From Ypsolopha sequella (Eukaryota > Arthropoda > Insecta > Lepidoptera > Ypsolophidae), in NCBI GenBank assembly GCA_934047225.1, contig OW203983.1:2294001-2358000 (forward strand): DNA of 64,000 nt, given 5' to 3'. Both the position numbers and the translations under genes were made by a program. Positions 11,701 to 23,245 of the stretch are shown here, piece by piece; position 1 is the first letter of the stretch, and every line of letters starts with the position of its first letter. The notes beneath the pieces were generated by a model. That model had not been told where the DNA came from and searched no databases. It was given only the letters and a program-made list of their open reading frames with translations.

Positions 11701-12649
11701 ATCCCCTGTTGGGGTGCGATGGGGTTTAAATATATCAATATGGGTGTCATTTTTATGGTTTTTTGGGACGTTAATTAAGAAAATGGCATCGATTATGAAA
11801 TTTAATATAGTGGACATGAAAATTCTTGAAAGCATGTGTGCCGGAGCAAGTCGGAAGGTGGTACATCCCTAAGGGTTGGACCTTGGGGAGCCAAAAAAAG
11901 TTTCTTTTTTTAATGTCGAAACTTTGACAGCCTGTATCTCCCAAATGGCTGGAGTTAGACCCATGTTGATGGGTGTCTAGGAAAAGGTCTCGACGAGATC
12001 TATCTACCGAAAGTGTCAAAACTTTATAAGCCCGTATCTCCCAAACGGCTGATGCTAGACTCATGTTTATGGTACTCTAAGAAAAGGTCTCGATGACGGT
12101 ATAAAAAAAGTCGAAAAAAAAATTGCAAAAATTTTGATCGACCATATCTCCCGAACGGCTAATTGTAGGGAGTTCAGGTTTCAACTATAGTGATTGGTCA
12201 AGCTGGGGCTACAGGACCAAAAAAAAAATTGAATTTGACAGGTTTTGACAGTTTCTTGACCGGTCCAAAGAAGTATTCCGATTTGCATGAAACTCGGTAT
12301 CAAGGGGCATTCGGGGTTGCTGATTACGCTGCCGTATTCAAATTTGTTATTTTTTGACAACTGATAGGGATTTTGACACTTTTTCGGAAAAACTTTGATC
12401 GGTGAGTCCCCGTATTTGGCATTCGATTTGGTTCCACGAAGCCGAAAAACAAACATGTGAGGACGGAGAACGCGCCCGCGAGGCCGAAGGCCGAGCAGGG
12501 CGCGTTAGCAGTCCGAGCATGCGAGTTTTCCGGCCGAGCACTACACCTTGACTCCCAGAGAGAGTGAAAGCACTTATAATGTTTGTTTCTGAAAAAAATG
12601 TAATTTGTTTCCTGAAGGCCACGCGGGCGAAGCCGCCGGCAGAAGCTAG
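11701..12649 (+). mobile_element. Helitron-like element, 3' portion
   Basis: Contains three diverged repeats of 'cgtatctcccaaacggctg' (near 11930, 12030 and 12145). It ends in 'gcgggcgaagccgccggcag' followed by aagCTAG at 12646-12649 and then T, a GC-rich hairpin plus CTAG as in Helitrons. The ~145-bp array may belong to the same element. Sequence at 11845 ('gaaggtggtacatccctaag') recurs at 52970. No intact ORF. Confidence 0.5.
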
Positions 12650-13282
12650 TATCTAATAAAACACATATTTAAAATTAAAATTATATCATTGCAGTTTAGA
12701 AACGCAGAAAGAAAAGTAAATCTGGATGTGAGGAGTTCCGAACCGGGGTTCGAATCAGCAACATAATAGGTCTTGTCTCTTTTTCGCTCGCGATAATTAT
12801 GACTTCCAATGTGTTAATGTGGCATTGCAATACTACGTAATTGACTGAAGTTATTTATGTTTTGTGCCGTTTTACAAGTTCGATTCTAGTGTATGTAACC
12901 TATCTACACTTTCTTCTAATATCGTTGTATTTACACCTTAATAATCCGCCTGACACACTTCAATAGTTCTTGAACGTAAAATGAACATCACTAGTTGACG
13001 CACACAATGACAAATCAAAATTCGTCACGCGTTATTGGGCTGTCAGTTCGTCTATACGCCAGTATATCCTAATCCTAAGCACAGTATAAATACTGTGTCC
13101 TAAGTCTATGGTGGCCACGCAGTTTACCAAGATTTTTTGCGCCACGAATATTCGTCATTCGCCAAATACCGATAATGTGGCCGCCGTGGCGTAAGACTAC
13201 ATTTCAACTTCAACGGTTGGCAATCATCTAGCCCGCCAATAAACAACTATTACGGTCGTAGGTTAAAAAGACCTTGTTTATT
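12650..13282. other. Gene-free interval
   Basis: Unassigned moderately AT-rich DNA; no ORF above background and no bounded repeat seen. Confidence 0.35.
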
Positions 13283-14255
13283 ATACCCTTACTGCATAGA
13301 TTTTCAGATAGCTTTGAGAAAAATGTATGTGTAAGCAATAGGAAAGCCTTAAAATTATATAAAAAAATATTCCACTTGTATTTTTTGAAATATCTTCAAA
13401 AAATTGTCTGTAAGATATGGGATCTTATGCATTAAGGGTGTAACAATTCTGGTGTGCAAATATGGTACTTCATGCATTTAGGGATAATTTATGGGTACGC
13501 GCCCATTGAATTCTTTTATATACCAATTACCAAAAGAGACGCAGTATACTGCTGGGCGCAAGAAAAGCAGAAAGCAAAAATTGTAAGTGACCAAAATGAA
13601 ATAAAAATATATGTGTATTTTATTAAAGATTTATAAAAAAAATACATATATATTTCTTAGTAAACCATAAAGTTATATTATTTAGAACCATAAAGTTGTG
13701 TTTTCAGAAGTTTAGTCCAAAAAGCCATAGCAAATAAAGAAAACAAGCAAATAGAAGTAAATAGTAAATAGAGACATTTTGTGTATGACAAACGCAACGC
13801 AAAACAAACACAAAGCAATATGTTACCCTTTCTGCATACGGTCCCATATATGGGCTGATCTTTTGAGCCGCTACTGCATGGCTTCCCAGATATGCAACAA
13901 GGTAAAATTGGAAAATTGTATCAAGTTACGACAGAACCGGAGTTCATATTCACATATTTAGGTACCTAAAGAATTGCTATATTCACACAAAAAAATCTCA
14001 AGTAGTGACACTCATACAAATCAGAGAAAACGAAGAGCACAGATAGGGCAACTCACGTCCTGTCTAAGTTGGGATTCAAACTGACATTTCATCAGGTTCT
14101 TCTATTTAACCCATTTCATATACACTAAACGTTGGAAAATTTTACCGGTTTTTAGATTTAAGTGTTGACAGCAGTCAAAAATAAATAAAATTTAAATTTT
14201 TGGGAAATACTTTTGCTGTGCAGATATGGGACGCCATGCAGTAAGGGGTTAAATT
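13283..14255. repeat. Cluster of inverted ACCCTT-type terminal motifs
   Basis: Related motifs occur at 13286 ('acccttactgcata'), inverted at 13415-13440 ('tatgggatcttatgcattaa'), direct at 13816 ('accctttctgcatacggtcc') and inverted at 14215-14250 ('gccatgcagtaaggggttaa'). They suggest two non-autonomous DNA elements (~155 bp and ~440 bp) with CCCTT termini near TTAA/TTAT, as in piggyBac-like MITEs. Boundaries are approximate. Confidence 0.4.
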
Positions 14256-14563
14256 AGTAAATAAGCTACCAGATTGTGTTATAAATGAGAGAAAGCTTTC
14301 TGAAGCTAAAGATTTGCTAAAACCTGTCATAAATAATTAACTAACTTCAAAATTATGTATCAGTTACCAAATATTATATTTTTATGGTGTTTATAAACGT
14401 AGTTAGGGTTAATTTAATTTAAGTAAAAACTATTAAAGCTGCTACGTTTTCGCAAACTGCAAAGTTTTGCGAAATATATGTACCTAGTATGTGAATTTAC
14501 TATGTGTTAAATAAATGATTAAAAAAAACTATAAGAAACATTTTTACTTAAGACAACATTGAT

Positions 14564-14733
14564 ATTAAAGCTGATTCTGAAGGCTTTAATTTTAGTTTTA
14601 GTGCTGTCAAAACTAAATTTTCTTCATTACAAAATAGTCCTTAGGTTTTAGGAACTGAAGTTAAATTAGTTTGGAAAATTTCAAGTTTTGACAGCACTAT
14701 AACTAAAATTAAAGCCCTCAGAATCGGCTTTAA
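14564..14733. mobile_element. Foldback MITE (170 bp)
   Basis: Inverted arms of about 48 bp: the left holds 'taaagctgattctgaaggct' and 'ttttagtgctgtcaaaact', the right the inverse 'agttttgacagcactataac' ending 'cagaatcggctttaat'. Both ends sit on TTAA/TTTAA, compatible with a TTAA target. Confidence 0.75.
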
Positions 14734-15256
14734 TAACTACAAAACAGCGCCCTCTTGTTCCTAAAACGAGCCCCACATTATCAGCAAGAGGTCTAGCCGA
14801 GAATATGCGAGACGCGAGCAGCTCTCCACATTCTCGGTTGGCTCAGTTCCACTCTACGGGAACGCTCGTACGAAATGGATGTCTTGGAAACATCTGCCAC
14901 TCTTTCATGATGCGCTACGCTACAGTTACAATTTACTTGTTGATGTGAAAGAAATGTTATTAACCCCTCGTCTGTTTGTTCAATATATCTTATTCAACCA
15001 TCTCTGTGCACAAGTGGCAGAGAGCTCGCTTGCTAACTCAGAGATCGTGGGCCAATCCCCGTGGTGCGCATTAATTAGAGATCACTACCCATTACTTTTG
15101 GGACATAGTAATCATCGGTGAAAAGTGGGTGTCAAAATGTGAACACTTCTTACACCCCCTCGGTGACAATAATATTGAATGATGGCAAAAAAACATATTT
15201 ACCTACATGCTTTTTTTTTTGGCCACGCACCTACGATGTGTTAAGTAAGAGACAAA
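14734..15256. other. Gene-free interval
   Basis: Holds 'gccgagaatatgcgagacgc' and the inverse-like 'cacattctcggttggctc' at 14793-14845, and a related motif at 18650-18690 across the Helitron/LINE block. ORFs of 80 and 98 codons show no domain. Confidence 0.35.
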
Positions 15257-15340
15257 CATTCAAAACTCAAAATTCAAATAGTTTATTTTGCAAAGCAGGT
15301 ATATATATAATACACTTTTTACACGTCAAATTTAATCTAA
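15257..15340 (-). mobile_element. LINE-A copy 1, 3' tail (split by Helitron)
   Basis: 'attcaaatagtttattttgc' and 'cactttttacacgtcaaatt' are the minus-strand 3' end of a LINE whose upstream part resumes at 17881. Other copies of this tail are at 28690-29041 and 54066-54200, and neither contains the intervening 2.5 kb. Confidence 0.8.
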
Positions 15341-16167
15341 TCTATATAAATAAAAATGAATTGCTGTTCGTTAGTCTCGCTAAAACTCGAGAACGGCTGA
15401 ACCGATTTGGCTAAGTTTAGTCTTGAAATATTCGTGGAAGTCCAGGGAAGGTTTAAGCGATGAGAAAATGTGGAAAAATTGCGAGGAAAATACTAAAAAC
15501 GACAATTTTATTTTCCCATACAAACTGTTCTTACCTGTCAAACATTTGATGTTCGCCCCGTCGCGTCGGTTCGGTATTTTAGGAATAAAAACATGTAGAT
15601 CTAGATTAAATAAGGGTTTGGAATCGACAACATATATCCATAATACTGATTATCGCGTATTTAGATTTAAAACATGTAAAATACTGACATTATAATGACA
15701 CTTGATTGTTGTGTTGGGTGCGTTCAGAAATAAACTCTGAAACAGTAAAGTTCGCTATACGATCTAAAATTGGGTACTTCCCTACAAAATCAAATCAGCG
15801 ACTCTTTATCAAATGTCAAAACGCCCCGATACTATGAAATTTGTATGAGGTTTTACCGGTTTTACATTCCTTATTCTGAGGGTTTTACATTATGACTACA
15901 GTTTTCTGTGATCAAACTGCTTCCTTTTTTCTTAGTTTTTAGCAATTATAAAAATTGTCAAACCCTCGAAAAAATCCGTAAAAATATTTTAACGATTATT
16001 TTAGAAGATCACATTGGATTGTGTCAGTTCAGTTATTTTACTTTAACAGCAGTCAAGTATCAAAATGCACGGAATTGCATTCAATTTATCTATTACCCGC
16101 ACACATTATGTTTTAAACACCTGAAAAAAGATTCAAAACTTGATTTATCATTCTGATACTGCTTACA

Positions 16168-16956
16168 ATGCCGAGGAGAAAACGACCTAACATAGGTCGT
16201 CGAAGTCGATCGAATGTGCGACGAGCTACCTCACGCGCTAATCGCACTGATGACCACTGAGAGACTGATAATGATAACAGTCGTATTGGTATGACAGATT
16301 TGCATTCTAGAGTGAATTACAATGAAGTGGATAATAGGCATAGAATGGAACGAGTTCGGGCACATCGATCACAACAGCAGCGAGCACGGGAAAATGAAAT
16401 TGATCGATTCCGCAGACGCAACGTTCCTGTGAACCTGGCACGAGGAGCATTCTCCTACGATCAAGAAATAGATTATAGTGCCGACAAATCTGTAACAATT
16501 GGGGAAATGTCAATCATTTGTCAACATTGTAAATCTTTAAAATACAGCGGTGAATTTGCAGGATTATGTTGTGCTGGTGGTAAAGTAAAATTGCCACAGT
16601 TAGTCCCACCACCTGATCCATTAGACTCATTAGTTTTTGGGATGACTGATTAATTGATTACAGGTGCTGAAACCAACAAAAAAGTCTGTGCTATGAATTT
16701 TTATTCAAACAGAATCCGTGAACGATTGACGTACATCCGTCTAAACCAACAGCAGCTTCGAGATCGAATTTTCATCGATGAAGAGTACACTCATCTTCGC
16801 GATGCTATTAATGCCGATGGCAATGCAAACAATGTGGGAAAAATGTCAATTTTGCCGGCCACTTACATTGGAAGGCCACGCCACCACGGTGTCGTGCATT
16901 TGGGTATATTGTTGACTAATACATATATGTCTGAACTAATATTCAATTTGATATAA
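16168..16956 (+). pseudogene. Helitron Rep/helicase protein, internally deleted N-terminal remnants
   Basis: Fragments in consecutive frames match the start of insect Helitron replicases. 16168: 'MPRRKRPNIGRRSRSN', closed by TGA at 16258. 16291-16653: an Arg/Glu-rich stretch, then 'CQHCKSLKYSGEFAGLCC' and 'GGKVKLPQLVPPPDPL'. 16654-16956: 'RIRERLTYIRLNQQQLRD', then 'EEYTHLRDAI' and 'GKMSILPATYIGRPRH'. The segment joining 'LDSLVFG' to 'RIRERL' is far shorter than in full replicases, so a large piece has been lost. The catalytic HUH motif and the SF1 helicase are absent. Stops and frameshifts make it non-functional; any transposition would need a Rep supplied elsewhere. Confidence 0.8.
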
Positions 16957-17163
16957 TTCAAATATTTTTTATTAAAGACTATATAAATCAACCTTTACGG
17001 TAGGAACCATATTTTCTTAAATTTCTGCGATTGACACCTGAATCGGCAACATATCAATTAATCTAACAGCAAATTCGAACCAGACTTGCTAAAGATGTCT
17101 TGACTTGCCTCGCCAGGACTTGACGGCGTGGCGAATATTGCCGATGTTGTGTTCATGACTTTC

Positions 17164-17496
17164 TTAAATCTCATCCAAATCCTTTAGTTCATCGGCAGTT
17201 AAATTAAGTTCTGAAAATGTTATTCCTTCAGATGATGACACAGATGATGATGACGGCATTGTTGAGACGAACTTCGGTTTTAATAACAGTTGTTGTTTCA
17301 CTCGATTTTTTTGTTCCTTAGCCCTATTAATTCGTATTATTCGGCTCAAATTGTGACCGCACTTTATACAAAACTTGAAGGTATCAGCGGTTATTGTGAA
17401 ACATTCGTCGCATCTTTACAATTGTTTTGTGCAACTAGGACAGGTACTTCTGTTGTTCTGCCGTTCAATCCACTTTTTACAAAAGGGACAATGCAT
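17164..17496 (-). pseudogene. Zinc-ribbon-like small protein inside the Helitron (one in-frame stop)
   Basis: From the ATG at 17496 the minus strand encodes about 110 codons. Four CxxC pairs are visible, as 'MHCPFCKKW', 'CPSC', 'CDEC' and 'CIKC', a double zinc-ribbon arrangement. A basic stretch 'RINRAKEQKNRVKQQ', a Ser-rich segment and the acidic end 'TADELKDLDEI' follow. One TAA lies between the second and third CxxC pairs (about codon 24). Everything downstream stays open, so the decay is slight. It runs antisense to the Rep remnants, before the 3' terminus. I do not recognise the family. It may be a captured host gene fragment or an accessory ORF of this Helitron lineage. Confidence 0.6.
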
Positions 17497-17880
17497 TGTT
17501 AAAAGTTAACTATAACTTCTGAAAAATAGTTTTGAAATATCAATTATATTTTCTTGGAAAGTTCGGTGACAGTGACACTGACAGTCAGTGTTGGCAGGTT
17601 ACTATTACGTTTAGTAATGTGGCGTAATCGATACAGATAAAAAAAATAGGCTGGTACCTTATTCTTAATATAAGTGTCTAAAATCTAATATAATGTCTCA
17701 TGCAAAATAAGTATGAACATTAAGCTGGACATGTGTGCGTGATTTGCCCACTCTTTCCGCCCACTATGGAGCCGATACTTAGACTATCTGATGATGCCTT
17801 TATAAAGCTGCCGGCTCTGAAATACATACATATGGTTTATATTAAGAGGTAAGTGATACGAAGTTCACCGGGTCAGCTAG

Positions 17881-18640
17881 TAAAAAGATATATATGTAAT
17901 AAAATAATAAATGTACATGAACTAAATTGAAGGTTTATCTAATTTATGTAGCAATATTATATACGATATAAATGATAGGTAAAATATATATTATACAAGG
18001 TGAAATCCAATAAACCACCCGAACCCATACCGGAGACCCGGCCAGGGACCAGGAACAAGGTTCAATGATCACCAACCGAGCCCCTAGCACGAATCCAGGC
18101 GGCCGACCAAATCCTAGCTTATATACTACATACTAATAGGTTACATATATAAATACATGCCTACCTCCACCCATTCGATTAGTTTTGCTAAGAAGAAGGG
18201 CAAGAAACTTAGCAAGATCATGTCGTTTTTTCAACATAAAACTTATACTATACAATAAATGATCATTACATTCTACATACATACTATCATTATCACTGTA
18301 ACACCATGCTTCAACTTCATCCAAATATTCATTTATTTTATAATTATTATATAATTATTTTATAATTATATTTCAATAGGCCCTGCTTAATATACAATTT
18401 AAACTTATTCTCTGACAACGTAATAAGGACCTCCTTTGGAAGTTTATTGTAAAATCTTATACCATGTTCTACGAAAGAGGAACCTTGGTACCTTGGTACA
18501 ACGTTGTACGTAGTACATACTATTTCCATGCACAAAACGAGCACAAAACGCACAAAACCGTGACATGACATTGAATGTCTGTGGACATGCTGTATATTCA
18601 GAGACAAGACGAACATTGGCGGGAACTACGTCCACATCCT
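17881..18640 (-). mobile_element. LINE-A copy 1, 3' part
   Basis: Minus-strand 5'-truncated LINE. The coding end is at 18133-18616: 'SFVEHGIRFYNKLPKEV' and 'LSENKFKLYIKQGLL' are the usual last residues of insect LINE reverse transcriptases, followed after a frame change by 'LDEVEAWCYSDND' and a stop. The 3' UTR runs to 17881 and continues at 15340. The segment 'ccacccgaaccca' at 18015-18027 is the uninterrupted version of the site where the large LINE inserted in copy 2. Confidence 0.75.
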
Positions 18641-21600
18641 CGTACTCGGCAAGTCTCGTGTAGTCTCGCCGAGAATGTAGAGTTGGCTTAAGAAAGAAAC
18701 GAATACATAGTTTATTTATTCACAGTCGCGGACGGATGGGGATCTCTCTTCTAGACATGCGCAAAACAGTTCACTTAAAAGAAAGGAATGATACGTGTAT
18801 TTTCTAACCCGGAACTATTCCACTCCTCTAGTCCACTCACTCACTTAGTTCCGGCGTTTCTTCAGAACTGTCGTCGTTCAGAATGAGTGTAACCTCGGGA
18901 CTACTACAAAGACTACGAACAAAATAATCTCTGAATGCACGATGTCAAGGTCTATTTTTGTAGTACACATTTCCCACTGGAATGTTACATTTGCCTCGTA
19001 TCTTTTTTTGGTCACTTGAAACTTTCCAGATGTGGCGATTTGAATTTGAGTAGAAAATAATTGTGTTTTTGTTTTGTTTATAACTACGGGTTGCACCTTA
19101 GTTCTTTTGTTAGTTTCTTAGTTTCAAGAAAGGAGGATTAGTTTCACGTTTTGAGCCATTTTCGTATTTATTTATTACTTTTGCAAAGGACTATAACGGC
19201 AATGATGCCAGCTGTTAGTTAGAAAGGAAAGGAGGCTTGCAGTATTTATGAAGGGAAATAGCTTTTATTGTGAAGTAGTAAAATCTACGTCTATTATATG
19301 GGAAGGAACTGGGTGATAAAATAAAGTTAAGCTTTGTTGTGATAATAAATTTTTGCCCGACGACGATGCGTACAAAACCTGAATGTTGACCGAGGCTAGG
19401 GTTAATGTAGATTCAAATAGATTTAACAAAAGTAAAAGTAAATAATGTGTATAACTGACATTTTTTGAAATTTCTAAATCCACTTGAGATGTTATCTTTC
19501 TTTGAATGGTATTGTATTCTATTCAGTCTAAGCACAAAATATCAGCGCTATATAAAACCAAATAAATAATAAAAATACCATTTAAACGATTATGCACATT
19601 CGAGATAATTTATTTCTTATTTTCTTATAAATTATTACTTTACATAAAACAAATGAACCGTATACCGTAGAAGAGGCAGCAAAGGTCAAACTACCACTAC
19701 CAAACACCCTAACAACAAAAACTCCTGAAATATATTTTTTGCTGTTATTAGGATTTCCCCTAAGCTTGTATCGCATTTACTATACATCATACCTTTAGGG
19801 TTCCGTCGAGGTTACTAAAGCTTCTAAAATATTTAAAGTAATAAATCTAATCCTTTGAAGTAATGAAGTAGCATCCTAATATCTAACTTATTTATCCGGG
19901 GAATAAATCTTCTAGTAAATTCCTTTATTTTATTTTATTCCATACGTTTTGCATCAAGTTTTGATCTACTGAACTCTCATCATAATTATGTTGATATTGA
20001 CGCGAAGAAAGCTGTGACTTAGCATAGGCTCATTAGGCTCATAACAATTCGTAACATAAACAATATTTGGTGGGATTTATGACTGCACTTGAATTAAGAG
20101 TACTTAACAGCTAATATCACGCAAAAATAACACTTATTTTTATTGTAGTTTTCTGAAGAAGTTATAAAAACCATCCTTTTATGATATTGAGTGAACTTTT
20201 GTGAAGTGAAGTTACGAAATTATAATGATATTAATCAAATAATTAATCCAGAAAAAAATATATAGACATCAGTTTTCATGATGTAGCATGTTTAAAAAAT
20301 TTATTACTCCAGGGTTATTTAACAGATTCGCTTGGTTTTACATAGTAAAATAGGTATTAGGTATTGATATTACCAATTCGCACTTACGAAAAATTGCAGT
20401 TCTTACAGCAAACATAGATTAAATATCCCAATAACATATTTATTTCATAATAAGGCATTTCTTTCGTCGTAACTGCCAGGACGAAGAGCGCGCGATTTAA
20501 GACTTGAAAAATGCAACGTTGTAAACATTGTTTTCACCCGATGCAAAATTGCAAAATAAGGTGCTCAATCTTGCCTATGCCATGTCTTTAAGAGCCCGGT
20601 CCGTAAAGACGACAACTTTGATGCAAATCATTATATTAAATATTTTTCTGGCCTTTATCGCGATGTTTTAAATAAAACCAGAAACAAACACCAATTCATA
20701 TTAGCCGTCTAAATAAATGTCTAAAATTTATTTTGTTGAATTGATTCTCTTTTAAGAGTTATTTTGGTGCTTACGAGCCCGCTCCGAACTGTTCTTCATA
20801 ATATCTTAGTACCAAAATATTTTGCAAAGGAGAAATAATATAATCAAATAAATGTTAGGCCCTCATTTAGATGGCCAATATGAACTATTGTATATCCCTG
20901 ATTTTAACAAAACCATCGCAGTAAAGACGAGAAAAATATTTAAAACAATTCTCCGCATAAAACGTATGAAAAAAACGGAGCGAATTCTTAACCCTCAGTT
21001 TATCCGTGAGACTCCCTTCCAAATAATGCCTATTTTTTATAAATAAAATTTAAAAATAAATATGTGGTCTATCCTTTTTATAATTTATGTAGGTCTCTAA
21101 ATACTCTTTTCATCAATAAAATTAAGTATACCAAAACTATGAAAAACACAAATAAAAAAATGTACCAATCTTGACACTACAACTGAGAATCAAAATAAAA
21201 AATAATCACGCATTTTCTTGCACATCTTAGTTTCTTTTGTAATCAAGAATAAGAAAAACAAAAAAAAAGTGTGGTAAAAATGAGCGGAAAAGGCCACCTT
21301 AAGAGTTAAAACTTTGAACATAGAAAACGGCGGTGTATTTAAAAGTAAAAATTTATTTTAGATGTTTTATTTCATGTAAGTATAAACTCATAGTGACAAA
21401 AGTAGTTTCATTGATCGAAAATTATCAAAATATCAAAATGTGATACTTGATACAAATCCAAAACTTTGTTCAAACAGAACTGTTACTTTTTAGAGATAAC
21501 TCAGTTCAGTTCATAAAAAGTGCATACTTGAATCAATTTATCTCACTTCAAGTAAGATAAATTGATTTTTATGTAAAAAGGTTTAAATATTCTTAAAATA

Positions 21601-22583
21601 ATTATGCTTAATTTGAAATTTGATCACATAAAACTTGGCAACAATCAAAAAGATAAATTACACTTACTTATTTTCCACCCCATAAAAGTACCTACAATTT
21701 GCTTAACTGTCTCTGTCTAAATTCTGTCTGTTCAAACAATACGTAGGTATGGGAGAACATCCGAGTATTTATAACCAAGTTTGGTTAATAAATTAACACA
21801 AGAAATAAGGTCCAGTCTTAATCCTAAAACTATTAAAAGTATGCTAAAAAGTCACTATACCTTTAACTAGAAAATGAAATTGGAACATTCCGTATAAGTC
21901 ATTCCTTTGCTACCTGCGCCGCGATAAGAGCATCTTTTCATTTGTATACCATTGTCCGATCGACTGCTCATTTACCTTACAATTTTATACCTGCTAATTC
22001 TGTATTGTAATTTAATTCCTATTTACATGAAGTCAAGATCGACTAAATTCATTTATTTGCCTTTACTTATTTTTGTAACAACTACGTAACATTGCAGTAG
22101 CAGCCGTTCGACAAACAATTTATCTTGTCATCCATTGTATAATTATAATAAGTATGTATGCAGGATTGCAGGTAGCTATCAGTATCAGTATTTATTTGTT
22201 TCTACTTTTATGGGCATAACCTCATGCACGAATATGAGTATTATTCACAAATTGTAGTATCAGGACAAACTCATGTGAGTTTATTGATACTATTCACCAT
22301 GTAATAAAATAATGTAAAATTATGAATAGATAAATAAATATAAAAAAAAGCAAGTTACCAGACATACAAAAAATTCCAAACAAAAGCAATATTTATATTA
22401 CAAAAAATAACTCCAACGCAATCATTGCAGGATAAAGCGGCGAAAAGAAAGAAACAATAATAATCTTAAAGTGCACGAAGCGAGCTCTATTGTCTAAAAA
22501 ACATTTCCCGTTGGTACTCAATGTGTTGGTAATATCCCTTCATGTGCTAGTGTGTGTGTACTAGGATTCACTCATATTTCGTA
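18641..22583. other. Intergenic gene-free interval
   Basis: Almost 4 kb of AT-rich DNA without recognisable coding sequence, RNA gene or well-bounded transposon. Fragments only: a GGGTTCCGT motif at 19798 and a short inverted repeat ('caatttatctcacttcaagt' with its inverse) at 21534-21570. Small ORFs (60-72 codons) show no conservation signals I can judge. Enhancers for DIP2 or Mbs could lie here but nothing specific is visible. Confidence 0.4.
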
Positions 22584-22970
22584 TACAAACGAAAGTAGTC
22601 CTTATATTTCGGACGTAAGATCTATTTTGTATGAAGTATTTCTCATTGGAGTTGGAGTTCTGTGTGCAAGAAACCAACTACAAACAATAGTAGTCTTTAA
22701 TTATTTGACGTAAGATCTATTTTGAATAAAATAGTTCCCATTGGAGTCGGAGTGAGTTGTTAGCTTTGTGTTCAAGAAACCAACTACAAACAAAAGTAGT
22801 CTTTAAATATTAGACGTAAGATCTATTTTGTATAAAATTATTCCCATCGGAGTTGGAGTGAGCGGAGTCCGTCTGCAAGAAACAAACTACAAACAAAAGT
22901 AGTCTTTAAATATCGGACGTAAACTCTTTTTTGTATAAATTATTTTCCATTGGGACTAAGGAACTACGGA
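22584..22970 (+). repeat. Promoter-proximal degenerate tandem repeat upstream of DIP2 (~110 bp x 4)
   Basis: Four imperfect units share 'acaaacaaaagtagtcttta', 'gacgtaagatctattttg' and 'cccattggagttggagtgag'. The unit cores fall near 22595, 22690, 22800 and 22905. The array ends about 190 bp before the DIP2 start codon, so it overlaps or adjoins the promoter/5' UTR. Units have diverged by substitutions and small indels. Confidence 0.8.
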
Positions 22971-23160
22971 GTTGCTGGATAGAGGTGTGAACGAGTGAGT
23001 GGTATAGTCCCGGGAGTGGAAGCATCTCATTTTCATCATTCACTCCGGAACTACCCATGTCTACTCTCTTCAAAATTCAAGATGGCCATGTGTCATGATG
23101 GTTTACTGGAGTGTTGTTGCTAGTTTTAGTTATTTTGTGTGAAAATAGTGTTTTTCCACC
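22971..23160 (+). promoter_or_regulatory. DIP2: DIP2 5' UTR / proximal promoter region
   Basis: About 190 bp lie between the tandem repeats and the start codon; they are richer in GC than the surroundings at 22980-23060. The start codon context is 'ttttccaccatggctgac', a near-ideal Kozak (CCACCATGG). The transcription start site cannot be fixed from sequence alone. Confidence 0.5.
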
Positions 23161-23245
23161 ATGGCTGACTTAAGTGTTGATGTATCAAAGTTACCGGACG
23201 AAATAAAAGACAAGTTAGCGGAGTTGGAACTTGAGTTATCTGAGG
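23161..23245 (+). CDS. DIP2: Disco-interacting protein 2, coding exon 1
   Basis: Encodes 'MADLSVDVSKLPDEIKDKL' followed by AELELELSEG, the N-terminus of DIP2. The family has a DMAP1-binding domain at this end and two adenylate-forming (AMP-binding) domains later, and acts in lipid homeostasis and neuronal morphogenesis. The ATG at 23161 has the context CCACCATGG. The exon holds 28 codons plus one base and ends at 23245 before a perfect GTAAGT donor (phase 1). The split glycine is completed by exon 2, giving the family's '...LSEGDITQKGYEKKR' junction. Only the N-terminal ~90 codons of a protein of roughly 1,600-1,800 residues lie in this window. Confidence 0.95.

Larger units (their letters stand above)
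15341..17880 (+). mobile_element. Helitron (2540 bp, non-autonomous)
   Basis: Starts TCTATATAAATAAAAATG at 15341 and ends 'accgggtcagctag' at 17880, the 5'-TC and 3'-CTAG termini of Helitrons. It sits between A (15340) and T (17881), the Helitron AT target, inside LINE-A. Two other LINE-A copies show the empty site ('ttaatctaataaa' near 28893 and 54145), which fixes both boundaries. The first ~350 bp match a common lepidopteran Helitron 5' end ('gctgttcgttagtctcgcta', 'gaacggctgaaccgatttgg'). Inside are Rep remnants (16168-16956) and a minus-strand zinc-ribbon ORF (17164-17496). No helicase domain is present. Confidence 0.9.
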
